A DNA stretch of 64,000 nucleotides from Agromyces laixinhei (GTDB lineage: Bacteria > Actinomycetota > Actinomycetes > Actinomycetales > Microbacteriaceae), in the NCBI RefSeq assembly GCF_006337065.1, contig NZ_CP040872.1, forward strand, positions 1,364,001 to 1,428,000, in the 5' to 3' direction. The position numbers and the translations under genes are program-made. The notes beneath the pieces were generated by a model, which saw only the letters and a program-made list of their open reading frames with translations, was not told the origin of the DNA and made no database searches. Shown here one piece after another: positions 18,961 to 27,770 of the stretch; the stretch's first letter is position 1; each line of letters starts with the position of its first letter.

Positions 18961-19374
18961 ATGAACCCGAACGCCGCCGTCGTCACCACCGAGCCGATCG
19001 ACGAGGCTGCCGTTCGTGCCGCGGTCGAAGCAGAGACGAGCGGCGCGGTGGTGATGTTCCACGGTGTCGTCCGCAACCACGACGGCGGCCGCGAGGTGCT
19101 CGCGCTCGACTACCGGGCGCATCCCGACGCCGAGCGGTTCCTCGCCGAGTGCGTGCGGCGCATCGCCGACGAGACCGGCGTCGCCGTCGCGGCCGCACAC
19201 CGCACGGGTGAACTGCGCATCGGCGACGTCGCGCTCGCCGCCGCGGCATCCGCTGCCCATCGTGCCGCAGCCTTCGACGCGTGCCAGCGCCTCGTCGACC
19301 TGATCAAGCAACAGGTGCCCATCTGGAAACGCCAGCACTTCGCCGACGGCGCCTCGGAGTGGGTCGGGCTCTGA
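18961..19374 (+). CDS. moaE: Molybdopterin synthase large subunit MoaE
   Basis: 137-residue catalytic subunit of molybdopterin synthase, which places two sulfurs from MoaD onto cyclic pyranopterin monophosphate. Seen: GAVVMFHGVVRNHDGGREVLALDY, AAHRTGELRIGD, and the active-site region IKQQVPIWKRQHFADG with the catalytic Lys. The length is normal. It probably shares a transcript with moeB and converges with moaA. Confidence 0.95.
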   Translation: MNPNAAVVTTEPIDEAAVRAAVEAETSGAVVMFHGVVRNHDGGREVLALDYRAHPDAERFLAECVRRIADETGVAVAAAHRTGELRIGDVALAAAASAAHRAAAFDACQRLVDLIKQQVPIWKRQHFADGASEWVGL

Positions 19375-19434
19375 ATCGTGCCTCGTTCGCGGTGAGGGCG
19401 GCCACGCGCGGCGACCCGGGGCGTCAACCGCCGG

Positions 19435-20544
19435 TCAACCGCCGAGGTACGACATCTCGGGCTTTCGGCGGGCGGTTCGCAGCTCTGGTGTGAGGCTCGC
19501 CCGCTCCTCGGAGTAGCGGTCGTCGCGTGCGCCCCAGATCGAGGCCATCGCCCGGGCGAGCCCATCATCGTCGACGCCCCCGCGAAGCAGCGCCCGCAGG
19601 TCGTGCCCTTCTGTCGCGAACAGGCACGTGAAGAGCTTGCCCTCGGTCGAGATGCGCGCACGGTTGCAGGTGCCGCAGAATGCATTCGTGACGCTCGAGA
19701 TCACGCCGATCTCACCGCCCCCGTCGACGTAGCGCCAGCGCGCAGCGGTCTCGCCCGGCACCTGCGCACCGATCCGTTCGAGCGGGAGCTCGCGGTCGAT
19801 CGTTTCGACGATCTCGGCCGAGGGCACGACCTCGTCGAGGCTCCAGCCGTTCGAGTTGCCGACATCCATGTACTCGATGAACCGCAGGCTGAACGGCGTT
19901 CCGTGGAAATGGCGCGCCATCGGCAACACTTCCCGGTCGTTCACCCCGCGCTTGACGACCATGTTGACCTTGATCGGCCCGAGTCCGGCGTCGTGCGCCG
20001 CGTGCAGACCCGCGAGCACGCGCGCCACCGGGAACCTCACGTCGTTCATCGCCTGGAACACGGCGTCATCGAGCGAGTCGACGGACACCGTCACCCGGGT
20101 CAGACCTGCTTCGCGCAGTGCCGCCGCCTTCACCGCGAGCGCCGCACCGTTGGTCGTCAGCGCGATCTCGAGCGGCCTGCCGTCGGGCGTGCGCAGCTCG
20201 GCGAGCGCGGCGACGAGGTCTTCGATGCCGCGTCGCAGCAGCGGCTCGCCGCCGGTGAGCCGCAGCTTCTCGACGCCGTTGGCCGCGGCCGCCCTGGCCA
20301 GGCGGGTGATCTCCTCGAAACTCAGCAGCTCATCGTGCTCGAGAAAGGCGTGGTCGCGACCGAAGACGGTCTTCGGCATGCAGTAGACGCAGCGGAAGTT
20401 GCACCGGTCGGTGACCGAGATGCGCAGATCTCGCAGCGGGCGATCGAGCCGGTCGGCCAGCCCCCCGGTCGACGGCAGGCGGCGCGCGCCGGCGGAGGTT
20501 CCGTCGCGGGAACGGGGCGTCTCGAGTGCAACGTCCGGGTTCAC
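19435..20544 (-). CDS. moaA: GTP 3',8-cyclase MoaA
   Basis: 369-residue radical-SAM enzyme that begins molybdenum cofactor synthesis from GTP. The N-terminal cluster motif CNFRCVYC (near residue 50) and the C-terminal second cluster ([11 protein letters not shown] ... C) are both present, as are [11 protein letters not shown] and the C-terminal Gly-Gly (MSYLGG) needed in MoaA. The GTG start at 20544 has an AGGGGGTGA ribosome site. The N-terminus carries about 30 extra residues. It lies 56 bases after modC on the same strand and may be co-transcribed with the molybdate transporter. Confidence 0.95.
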   Translation of the reverse strand: MNPDVALETPRSRDGTSAGARRLPSTGGLADRLDRPLRDLRISVTDRCNFRCVYCMPKTVFGRDHAFLEHDELLSFEEITRLARAAAANGVEKLRLTGGEPLLRRGIEDLVAALAELRTPDGRPLEIALTTNGAALAVKAAALREAGLTRVTVSVDSLDDAVFQAMNDVRFPVARVLAGLHAAHDAGLGPIKVNMVVKRGVNDREVLPMARHFHGTPFSLRFIEYMDVGNSNGWSLDEVVPSAEIVETIDRELPLERIGAQVPGETAARWRYVDGGGEIGVISSVTNAFCGTCNRARISTEGKLFTCLFATEGHDLRALLRGGVDDDGLARAMASIWGARDDRYSEERASLTPELRTARRKPEMSYLGG

Positions 20545-20600
20545 GATGGTCACCCCCTGTCCGTGGCGTCCACCGTAACACCGTCGGCGCCGCGGCCGGT

Positions 20601-21719
20601 TCAGGATCGGGCTCGCACCGAGACCTCCGAGGCCGGAACCGTGAACATGAGCCGGGCGTCGGTCGCGAGGTCGAGCGCGACGGCGGCGGCCGAGGGCACG
20701 TCGACCGCCAGCCGCGGGTACTCCGCGATGCCGATGCGCACGCCGCCGGGCACGGGCTGCAGTACCGCGACGGTGCCGATCCAGCGGTTGGCGGATGCCG
20801 CAGACTCGCCGGGCCCGGCAGGCGTCACATGCACCGAGCCCGGGCTGAACACCGCCGATGCCGGCGTGCCCGGTGCCGGTGGTGTGCCGGCGCCCCGGAG
20901 CGCGGGCGCCGCTTCGGCGCCCGACATGCTCGAGACGACGACCCCGTCGTCGTCGACCGAACCGATGACGAGGTTCACGCCGGCGAGTGCCGCCACGAAC
21001 CCGGTCGCCGGGTGTCCGAGCACCTCGGCCGTCGTGCCCCGCTGCACGATGCGTCCGTCGTGCAGGATCGCGGCCCGATCTGCGAGCACGATCGCGTCGA
21101 GCGGATCGTGGGTGACGAGCAGGATCGGGATCGGCGTCGGCCACGGCCGATCGGTCAGAAGCGCCCGCATGGCGGCAGCGGTCTCGACGTCGAGCGCCGC
21201 GAAGGGTTCGTCGAGCAGGAGTACCTCCGGGCGCGCGGCGAGCGTGCGGGCGAGGGCCACGCGCTGCTGCTGACCGCCCGAGAGCGCTGCCGGGCGTCGC
21301 GCCGCGAGTTCCGGCGACCCCACGCGTTCGAGCCAGCGCCTCGCCGTCTCTCGCGACGCCTGCACGCCGGCACCCTGGGCGCGCGGTCCGAACGCGACGT
21401 TGTCGAGTGCGCTCAGGTGCGGGAACAGCATCGGCTGCTGGCCGAGCAGGCCGACTCGGCGGTCCTCCGGCGGGATGTGGCGCAGCGCACGACCCGGTTC
21501 GGCGTCGCTGAGTTCACGACCGTCGACGTGCACCGAACCCCGACTCGGCGCGAGCTGGCCCGCGATGGTCTGCAGCAGCGTGGTCTTTCCCGAACCGTTC
21601 GGGCCGAGCACCGCGAGCGTCTCGCCCGGTGCGACCTGCAGTGAGACGTCGAGCGAGAAGTCGCCGAGCCGGGTCGTGACGGCGGCGACGAGCCCTGCGG
21701 ATGCCGCTGCGTCGCTCAT
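20601..21719 (-). CDS. modC: Molybdate ABC transporter ATPase ModC
   Basis: 372-residue ATP-binding subunit. Walker [10 protein letters not shown] near residue 40, signature [15 protein letters not shown] near 145, Walker [13 protein letters not shown], and the H-loop LLVTHD are in order. After residue 240 comes a regulatory region of about 130 residues ending in a TOBE-like domain, as in ModC. Its start overlaps the modB stop (ATGA). It drives molybdate import for the cofactor genes on both sides. Confidence 0.94.
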   Translation of the reverse strand: MSDAAASAGLVAAVTTRLGDFSLDVSLQVAPGETLAVLGPNGSGKTTLLQTIAGQLAPSRGSVHVDGRELSDAEPGRALRHIPPEDRRVGLLGQQPMLFPHLSALDNVAFGPRAQGAGVQASRETARRWLERVGSPELAARRPAALSGGQQQRVALARTLAARPEVLLLDEPFAALDVETAAAMRALLTDRPWPTPIPILLVTHDPLDAIVLADRAAILHDGRIVQRGTTAEVLGHPATGFVAALAGVNLVIGSVDDDGVVVSSMSGAEAAPALRGAGTPPAPGTPASAVFSPGSVHVTPAGPGESAASANRWIGTVAVLQPVPGGVRIGIAEYPRLAVDVPSAAAVALDLATDARLMFTVPASEVSVRARS

Positions 21720-22570
21720 CGCGCGGCATCTTCACGCCAGCCGCGCATCACGAGGAGCACTGCGACCGCGACGACGATGAGCATGAGCGAGAGGGCGATC
21801 GCCGTGTCTTCGCTGACGCCCGATCCGTTGAACGCCGTGTAGATCGCGAGCGGCATCGTGCGAGTCGTGCCCGCCGCATTGCCGGCGAAGAGCGCGGTCG
21901 CACCGAATTCGCCGAGCGCCCGGGCGAAGCAGAGCACGGTTCCGGCGAGGATGCCCGGGCCCACGAGCGGCAGGGTGATGCGCCGGAACACCGTCGACCG
22001 GCTGGCGCCGAGCCTTGCGGCGACGACCTCGAACCCGGTGCCCGCGGTGCGCAGCGCACCCTCGACGGAGATCACGAGGAACGGCAGCGCGACGAACGCC
22101 TGCGCGATCACCACGGCGGCGGTCGTGAACGGCACTCGAACGCCCGCCACCTCGAGCACTCCGCCGAGCAGGCCGTTGCGCCCGAGCAGCGCGAGCAGCG
22201 CGATGCCCCCGACGAGCGGCGGCAGCACGAGCGGCAGCGTCGCGAGCGTGCGCAGCACGGCGGCCACCCCACGCGAGGCGCGGGCGATGACGACGGCGAG
22301 CGGCACCCCGAGCACGATGCACACGAGGGTCGCGACGCTCGCCGTCGTGAGCGAGAGGGTGAGCGCCTCGAGCGCGGCGGGGGAGGTGACGGCGGCCGGC
22401 ACTCCGGCCCAGTCGAGTCGCACGAGCAGGGCGAGCAGCGGAAGCACCAGGAGGGCGGCACCGAGCGCCGCCGGCACCGAGAGCCAGACCGGGAACCCGG
22501 TGCCGGAGACGCGCCGCGGTGCTGCCGTCGGCGCCTGCCGTTCGCGCGGCGGGTCGTCGACGACGGTCAC
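21716..22570 (-). CDS. modB: Molybdate ABC transporter permease ModB
   Basis: 284-residue permease with about six hydrophobic helices. The cytoplasmic EAA-like loop AARLGASRSTVFRRITLPLVGPGI (near residue 195), followed by ARALGEFGAT, is typical of ModB and sulfate permeases. The GTG start at 22570 overlaps the modA stop (GTGA), and its own stop overlaps modC. The first 25 residues are a polar Pro/Arg-rich extension. Confidence 0.94.
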   Translation of the reverse strand: MTVVDDPPRERQAPTAAPRRVSGTGFPVWLSVPAALGAALLVLPLLALLVRLDWAGVPAAVTSPAALEALTLSLTTASVATLVCIVLGVPLAVVIARASRGVAAVLRTLATLPLVLPPLVGGIALLALLGRNGLLGGVLEVAGVRVPFTTAAVVIAQAFVALPFLVISVEGALRTAGTGFEVVAARLGASRSTVFRRITLPLVGPGILAGTVLCFARALGEFGATALFAGNAAGTTRTMPLAIYTAFNGSGVSEDTAIALSLMLIVVAVAVLLVMRGWREDAAR

Positions 22571-23409
22571 GGACTGCCGAACCCGAACGAGGCGAGCACC
22601 TTCGCTCCGTCGGCGGAGTGTACGAACTCGATGAACGCGCGTGCGGCCTCGGGATTCGCCGCGTCTTCGAGTGCGGCGATCGGGTAGACGTTCGTCGCGG
22701 CATCCGCACCCTCGATCGGAATGCCGTCGACCTCGCCATCCGCCGCCGTGATGTCGGTGACGTAGACGAGTCCGGCGTCTGCCTCGCCCGTGCGTACCTT
22801 CGTGAGCACCGCGCTCACGTTCTGCTCTTCGCTCGCGGGGGTCAGGGTGATGCCGGCGAGCTCGATGAGTGTGGCGGCCGCGTTGCCGCAGGGCACCTCG
22901 GGTGCGCAGACCACGACGAGCGGGTCTGCGGTCGCTGCATCGTCGAGGTCGTCGAGGCTCTCGATGCCGAGCGGGTTGCCGGGTCTCACGGCGATCTCGA
23001 GCACGTTGGTCGCGAATGCTTCGGGCTCGCCGGCGATGAGGCCCGCGTCATCGACCTTCGCGAGGTTCCGCTCGTCAGCCGAAGCGAACACGTCGGCGGC
23101 GGCGCCCTCGATGAGCTGGACGGCGAGGGTGGATGAGCCGTCGTAGGTGATGGGTGCGACGTCGAGGGAGGGGTGGCGCGCTTCGAACTCCGCCGCGAGT
23201 TCGTCGAATGCGCCGCCGAGCGAGGCGGCGGCGAAGATCGTGAGCTCGCCGCGCAGCTCGGTGGTGGAGCCCGTCGCATCGGACGGTCCGTCCGCGCCGG
23301 CGGACGAGTCGGTTGCCGTACCCGCGCCGGCCGCGCAGCCTCCGAGGGTCAGCGCGACGAGGGCGGCCGACGCGATGAGCGCGAGCGGATGGAACGCCTG
23401 CCGGCTCAT
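22567..23409 (-). CDS. modA: Molybdate-binding lipoprotein ModA
   Basis: 280-residue substrate-binding protein. It starts with a signal peptide ending in the lipobox LGGC, so it should be anchored by lipid to the outer face of the membrane. The ELTIFAAASLGGAFDEL motif after the Ser/Asp-rich linker is the classic ModA start, and ADVFASADERNL and VYVTD are further oxyanion-binding blocks. Its ATG overlaps the stop of the upstream regulator. The relatives bind molybdate or tungstate; which is preferred is not visible. Confidence 0.94.
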   Translation of the reverse strand: MSRQAFHPLALIASAALVALTLGGCAAGAGTATDSSAGADGPSDATGSTTELRGELTIFAAASLGGAFDELAAEFEARHPSLDVAPITYDGSSTLAVQLIEGAAADVFASADERNLAKVDDAGLIAGEPEAFATNVLEIAVRPGNPLGIESLDDLDDAATADPLVVVCAPEVPCGNAAATLIELAGITLTPASEEQNVSAVLTKVRTGEADAGLVYVTDITAADGEVDGIPIEGADAATNVYPIAALEDAANPEAARAFIEFVHSADGAKVLASFGFGSP

Positions 23410-23819
23410 GCGCGGGTGTCCTGCTCGGTCTCGAGGATGACCATCGTGGCCTTGACCACCGCGACCCCCTTCGAGCCGACCTCGAGGCGCAGCTCACGGG
23501 CGGCCTCCGCCGACATGAGGGAGACGACCCGATGCGGCCCGCACTGCAGCTCGACCTGGGCCATGAGGCCGTCGATCTCGACGCGGGTGACGAGGCCGAC
23601 GAACCGGTTGCGCGCGCTTCGGCGAACACTGCTGCGATCGGTCGGGGCCGTGTTCGCAGCGATCTCGGTGGCGCGCGCCGCGAGCTCGTCTCCGGCGACG
23701 ACCTGGCGCCCCGCGGCATCCTTCTCGGCCCGAAGCAGGCCTTCGTGCACCCACCTGCGCACGGTGTCATCGCTCACGCCGACGAGCGAGGCCGCTTCAC
23801 TGATCCGATACTGCGTCAT
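23406..23819 (-). CDS. HTH-TOBE regulator of the molybdate operon
   Basis: 137-residue protein. Residues 1-45 form an excisionase/MerR-like helix-turn-helix (YRISEAASLVGVSDDTVRRWVHEGLL); the C-terminal 70 residues (RNRFVGLVTRVEIDGLMAQVELQC ...) are a TOBE/Mop-type domain that in relatives binds molybdate. It therefore acts like ModE but has a different DNA-binding half. The ATG at 23819 was chosen because the HTH begins there and a full promoter ends 7 bases before it. It heads the operon with modABC, each gene overlapping the next, and very likely controls its own promoter through the palindrome at 23832-23851. Confidence 0.85.
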   Translation of the reverse strand: MTQYRISEAASLVGVSDDTVRRWVHEGLLRAEKDAAGRQVVAGDELAARATEIAANTAPTDRSSVRRSARNRFVGLVTRVEIDGLMAQVELQCGPHRVVSLMSAEAARELRLEVGSKGVAVVKATMVILETEQDTRA

Positions 23820-23826
23820 GAATTGG

Positions 23827-23855
23827 ACGATAGTTCCGCGAACGCGGAACTGCAA
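23827..23855 (-). promoter_or_regulatory. Promoter of the mod operon
   Basis: On the minus strand TTGCAG (23855-23850) and TATCGT (23832-23827) are separated by exactly 17 bases, and the ATG follows 7 bases after the -10 box. This is one of the best promoter matches in the window and gives a leaderless or nearly leaderless message. Confidence 0.75.
23832..23851. promoter_or_regulatory. 20-bp palindromic operator in the mod promoter
   Basis: AGTTCCGCG-AA-CGCGGAACT: two perfect 9-base arms around AA. It fills the spacer between the -35 and -10 boxes, so a bound repressor would block polymerase directly. The adjacent HTH-TOBE gene is the obvious binder. Confidence 0.75.
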
Positions 23856-23948
23856 GCAGGTTCTCGTCGTTCGCACCATCAGGGCTGAGCGAGCCGGACG
23901 CCCGGCTGTTACGGTCGAAAGTCAGGCGAGACGGCGAGGAGGCACCGA

Positions 23949-24482
23949 ATGGATCCGTTCGACACCGAGGCCGCTCGGCAGACTCCGGCGGCCATTCCCG
24001 ACGCCGGGGTCGCGGCCGGCCACCTCGACCGTGCGGTCGAACTCGCCACCGAGAACGTGCGCCGGAGCGGAGGGCCGTTCGGTGCCATCGTGGTCTCGGC
24101 CGACGGGCAGATCTTCGAGGGCGTCAACCGGGTCACCGCGAACCTCGATCCCACCGCGCACGCGGAGATCTCGGCGATCAGGGCGGCATGCCAGGGCCTC
24201 GACACCTTCGATCTCAGCGGCGCCACGCTCTTCACGAGCTGCGAGCCGTGCCCGATGTGCCTGGCGGCCTCGCTGTGGGCCCGCATCGATCGCATCTTCT
24301 TCGCCGCGGATCGGAACGATGCCGCGGAGGCGGGCTTCGACGATGCGGCGTTCTATCGCTACTTCGAGGGCGGCGCCGAGGAACGGAACGTGATGCCGGT
24401 CGCGAGCCTCGATCTCGGTGATGCACGGCGCGTCGCGCCGTTCACCGAGTGGAGCCGCACCACCTCGCGGATCGAGTACTGA
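23949..24482 (+). CDS. Nucleoside deaminase, guanine-deaminase-like
   Basis: 177-residue zinc deaminase of the cytidine/deoxycytidylate deaminase fold. The zinc site is complete: HAEISAIRAA near residue 73 (His ligand and catalytic Glu) and SCEPCPMCLA near 99 (two Cys). The FYRYFEGGAEERNVMPVASLDLGDA region and length resemble GuaD-type guanine deaminases, which make xanthine and ammonia from guanine. A GAGGAGG ribosome site precedes the ATG. Its place next to xanthine dehydrogenase, which would use the xanthine, supports that role. Other base or nucleoside substrates are not excluded. Confidence 0.82.
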   Translation: MDPFDTEAARQTPAAIPDAGVAAGHLDRAVELATENVRRSGGPFGAIVVSADGQIFEGVNRVTANLDPTAHAEISAIRAACQGLDTFDLSGATLFTSCEPCPMCLAASLWARIDRIFFAADRNDAAEAGFDDAAFYRYFEGGAEERNVMPVASLDLGDARRVAPFTEWSRTTSRIEY

Positions 24483-24495
24483 CGCTGCGAGGGTG

Positions 24496-25341
24496 TCAGT
24501 CGGTCATCGGCTGCACGTCGCCCGGATCCGGTTGCGCGATGAGCTGGAGAAGTCGCGCCGCGACGCTCACCGCGATCGTCGCGGGGGCCTTTCCGGCGAC
24601 CTCCGGGATGCCGATCGGTGTCTCCACGCGTGCGAGGGCCGTTTCGTCGTGGCCGAGGTCGAGAAGCTGCGTGCGGAATCGTGCCCATTTCGAGTGCGAG
24701 CCGATGAGGCCGATCGACCCCAGGGCCGCGTGCCGCAGCGCGGTGTCGGTGATCGCGAGGTCTTCGACGTGATCGTGCGTCATGATCAGCACGTGCGCGC
24801 CAGGCGGCAGCAGGGCCAGCCCGGCCTCGGGAACGGGCTCATGGTGGAGGTGCACCGAGGCGACGGCGTCGCCGAGGATGCCCGAGACGCCCGGCACGCC
24901 GAGCCGCTCAGGTGCGAGCATCTCGCTTCTGGAATCGACGAGGTGGAGTTCGAGTTCCTGGCGGCCGAGGATGCGGGCGAGTTCGATCCCGACGTGACCG
25001 ACGCCGAACACGGCGACCGACGCCGCGACCGGCACGGGTTCCAGCAGCATGGTGACCTCTCCTCCGCAGCATTGCACGCCGTAGTCCGTCGTCGTCTTGT
25101 CGCTGAGTGTCATCGTCAGCAACTCCGGCTCCGCGGCCGCGGCGGCGAGCATCTCACGAGCGCGGTCGGTCGCGGTCTGCTCGAGGTTGCCGCCGCCGAC
25201 CGTGCCGTGCACCGCATCGGGCGCGACGACCATCTTCGCCCCGCCGTTGCGTGGGGCATGACCGCGCACCATGGCCAGCGTCACGATCACCGCGGGCGTC
25301 CGTTCGTCGCGGAGACGCTGCAGGGCGTCGAGCCAGTCCAT
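24496..25341 (-). CDS. xdhC: Xanthine dehydrogenase accessory protein XdhC
   Basis: 281-residue XdhC/CoxI-family protein. Relatives bind molybdenum cofactor and bring it, sulfurated, to xanthine dehydrogenase. Seen: VTLAMVRGHAPRNGGAKMVV and GTVGGGNLEQ near the N-terminus, the CCGGEVTMLLEPV block near residue 90, and a Rossmann segment VAVFGVGHVGIELARIL near 107. The ATG at 25341 lies 11 bases after the xdhB stop. It is last gene of the xdhA-xdhB-xdhC operon and converges with the deaminase gene. Confidence 0.92.
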   Translation of the reverse strand: MDWLDALQRLRDERTPAVIVTLAMVRGHAPRNGGAKMVVAPDAVHGTVGGGNLEQTATDRAREMLAAAAAEPELLTMTLSDKTTTDYGVQCCGGEVTMLLEPVPVAASVAVFGVGHVGIELARILGRQELELHLVDSRSEMLAPERLGVPGVSGILGDAVASVHLHHEPVPEAGLALLPPGAHVLIMTHDHVEDLAITDTALRHAALGSIGLIGSHSKWARFRTQLLDLGHDETALARVETPIGIPEVAGKAPATIAVSVAARLLQLIAQPDPGDVQPMTD

Positions 25342-25352
25342 GGCGCCCCCGG

Positions 25353-27770
25353 CTAGGGCCCGGTCGTGCCGGCGGGGACGAGCCCGGGTGCGCGCTCGTC
25401 GCCGGCCCTGTCGTGCGGATCGGGGCCGGCCGCAGCGTCGGCGGCCGCGGCGCGTGCGGCCTCGATGGCCCAGAAGATCTGCTCGGGCGTCGCAGGCGAG
25501 CCGAGTTCGACGCTCCAGCCGGCTGGGCCGAACTCGCCGACCGCCGCGCGGATCGCCTCGCGCGCGCTGAACGCGAGCATCAAGGGCGGCTCGCCGACGG
25601 CTTTCGAGCCGTAGACCACACCGTCTTCGCGGGCGTTCTCGAAGAGATCGACGTTGAACTGCCCGGGCATCTCCGAGAAGCTCGGCAGCTTGTAGGTGCT
25701 CGCCGACTGGGTGAGCAGTCGTCCGCGCTGCTCGCCGTCGGACTCGTCCCAGCGAAGCTCCTCGAGCGTGAGCCATCCGACTCCCTGCACATACGCGCCC
25801 TCGATCTGGCCGACGTCGACCATCGGCGAGAGCGAGTCGCCGACATCGTGCACGATGTCGACGCGGCGCAACCGGAGCGCCCCCGTGAAGCCGTCGATCT
25901 CGACCTCGGTGACGGCGGCTCCGTACGCGAAGTACTTGAACGGCGAGCCCCGCATCAGTTCGGGGTTCCAGTGCAGCCCCTCGGTTCGGTAGTAGCCGGT
26001 CGCCGACAGCTGCACGCGCTGCAGGTACGCTTCGTTCGCGACCTCGGCGAACGTGAGGCGTTCGTCGAAGCGGCCGAGCGCGGTCACGAACCCGCCCTCG
26101 AACCGCACGTCCCGTTCATCGACTCCGAGGAGCCTGCCCGCGACGGCCGCCATACGACCGCGAATCTGCTCGCAGGCGTCTTTCACGGCGCCGCCGTTGA
26201 GGTCGGAACTCGAGGAGGCGGCGGTGGCAGAGGTGTTCGGCACCTTGTCGGTGCGGGTCGGGGCGAGCCGAACCTGCTCGAGCCGGAGGCCGAGCGCCGT
26301 CGCCGCGACCTGCAGCATCTTGGTGTGCAGGCCCTGGCCCATCTCGGTACCGCCGTGGTTGACGAGCACCGAGCCGTCTTTGTAGACGAGCACGAGGGCG
26401 CCGGCCTGGTTGAACGTGGAGAAGTTGAACGAGATGCCGAATTTCACCGGGGTGATCGCGATCCCCCGCTTCGTTTCGGCGGTCGCCGCATTGAACGCGG
26501 CGACCTCACCCCGTCGTGCGTCGAGATCGCTCTCGGCGACCAGCCGGCTCCAGATCGCCCCGAGCCGTTCGGCGTCTTTCACCGGCTGTCCGTACGGAGT
26601 GCTCTGGCCCGGCCGGTAGAAGTTCTTCCGCCGCAGCTCTGCCGGGTCGATGCCGAGCACCGGGGCAGTGCGGCCGAGGATGTCCTCGATGAGGAACATG
26701 CCCTGCGGTCCGCCGAAACCGCGGAAGGCGGTCTGCGAGGTCTTGTTCGTCTTCGCGATGCGGCCGCGTACATGCACGTTCGGAATCCAGTACGCGTTGT
26801 CGAAGTGGCAGAGCGCGCGCCCGAGCACCGGCTCCGAGAGATCGATGCTCCATCCGCCGTCGGAGGTGAGGGTGGCGTCGAGCGCCTGGATCATCCCGTC
26901 TTCTGAGAACCCCGCCTTCCAGGTGATGTGGAAGGGGTGACGCTTGCCCGTCATGGTGATGTCCTGCGTGCGGTTCAGTCGCAGGCGCACCGGTCGCCCG
27001 GTGAGCTTCGCACCGAGCGCGGCGATCGCAGCGAACCCGTGGGGCTGCATCTCTTTGCCGCCGAACGCGCCGCCCATGCGGAGGGACTGCACGGTGACCC
27101 GATTCGACGGCACGTCGAGCACGTGCGCGACGATCTCCTGCGTCTCGGACGGGTGCTGCGTCGAGCACTGCACGAAGTACTGGCCCTCGGAATCGAGGAC
27201 GGCGAGCGAGGCATGCGTCTCGAGGTAGAAGTGCTCCTGGCCGCCGACCTCGCAGACGCCCTCGAAGACGTGGGCCGAGCCCGCCATCGCCCCCGATGCA
27301 TCGCCGCGAACGACCGTGCGCGCGGTGCCCTGGAACGAATCGGCGGCGATCGCCTCGGCCACGGTGATGCACGAGGGCAGCGCCTCGTACGCGACCCGCA
27401 CTGCCTCGGCACCGAGTCGCGCCGCCTCCGGCGTCTCGCCGAGCACCCAGACGAGGGCGTGACCCGTGTACATCGCCTCGCTCGGGAAGAGCGGTTCGTC
27501 GTGCCTGATGCCGGCATCGTTGACACCGGGCACATCGCCCGCCGTGAGCACGCGAACGACGCCGGGCACCTCGTAGGCGGGGGAGACGTCGACGCTCACG
27601 CTGGCGTGCGCCTCGGTCGACTGCACCGGCCAGGCGGTGAGCACGCCTGCGGTCTTCGCGGCGAGATCGTCGGTGTACATCGCCGCTCCGGTGACGTGCA
27701 GTGCCGCGCTCTCGTGGGCGGTGCGGAGGCCGACGACGGGATTGGCCGGGCGGTCGGCGAGCGAGCTCAT
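25353..27770 (-). CDS. xdhB: Xanthine dehydrogenase molybdopterin-binding subunit XdhB
   Basis: 805-residue large subunit, the site where xanthine (and hypoxanthine) is hydroxylated to urate. Visible: MGGAFGGKE (near residue 240), FRGFGGPQG, GQGLHTKMLQVAATALGL, and near the C-terminus GSKAVGEPPLML, which holds the catalytic Glu of the family. The Arg and Glu of the substrate pocket could not be assigned with certainty. The ATG at 27770 overlaps the xdhA stop. This enzyme uses the non-nucleotide or lightly modified cofactor, unlike NarG. Confidence 0.95.
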   Translation of the reverse strand: MSSLADRPANPVVGLRTAHESAALHVTGAAMYTDDLAAKTAGVLTAWPVQSTEAHASVSVDVSPAYEVPGVVRVLTAGDVPGVNDAGIRHDEPLFPSEAMYTGHALVWVLGETPEAARLGAEAVRVAYEALPSCITVAEAIAADSFQGTARTVVRGDASGAMAGSAHVFEGVCEVGGQEHFYLETHASLAVLDSEGQYFVQCSTQHPSETQEIVAHVLDVPSNRVTVQSLRMGGAFGGKEMQPHGFAAIAALGAKLTGRPVRLRLNRTQDITMTGKRHPFHITWKAGFSEDGMIQALDATLTSDGGWSIDLSEPVLGRALCHFDNAYWIPNVHVRGRIAKTNKTSQTAFRGFGGPQGMFLIEDILGRTAPVLGIDPAELRRKNFYRPGQSTPYGQPVKDAERLGAIWSRLVAESDLDARRGEVAAFNAATAETKRGIAITPVKFGISFNFSTFNQAGALVLVYKDGSVLVNHGGTEMGQGLHTKMLQVAATALGLRLEQVRLAPTRTDKVPNTSATAASSSSDLNGGAVKDACEQIRGRMAAVAGRLLGVDERDVRFEGGFVTALGRFDERLTFAEVANEAYLQRVQLSATGYYRTEGLHWNPELMRGSPFKYFAYGAAVTEVEIDGFTGALRLRRVDIVHDVGDSLSPMVDVGQIEGAYVQGVGWLTLEELRWDESDGEQRGRLLTQSASTYKLPSFSEMPGQFNVDLFENAREDGVVYGSKAVGEPPLMLAFSAREAIRAAVGEFGPAGWSVELGSPATPEQIFWAIEAARAAAADAAAGPDPHDRAGDERAPGLVPAGTTGP

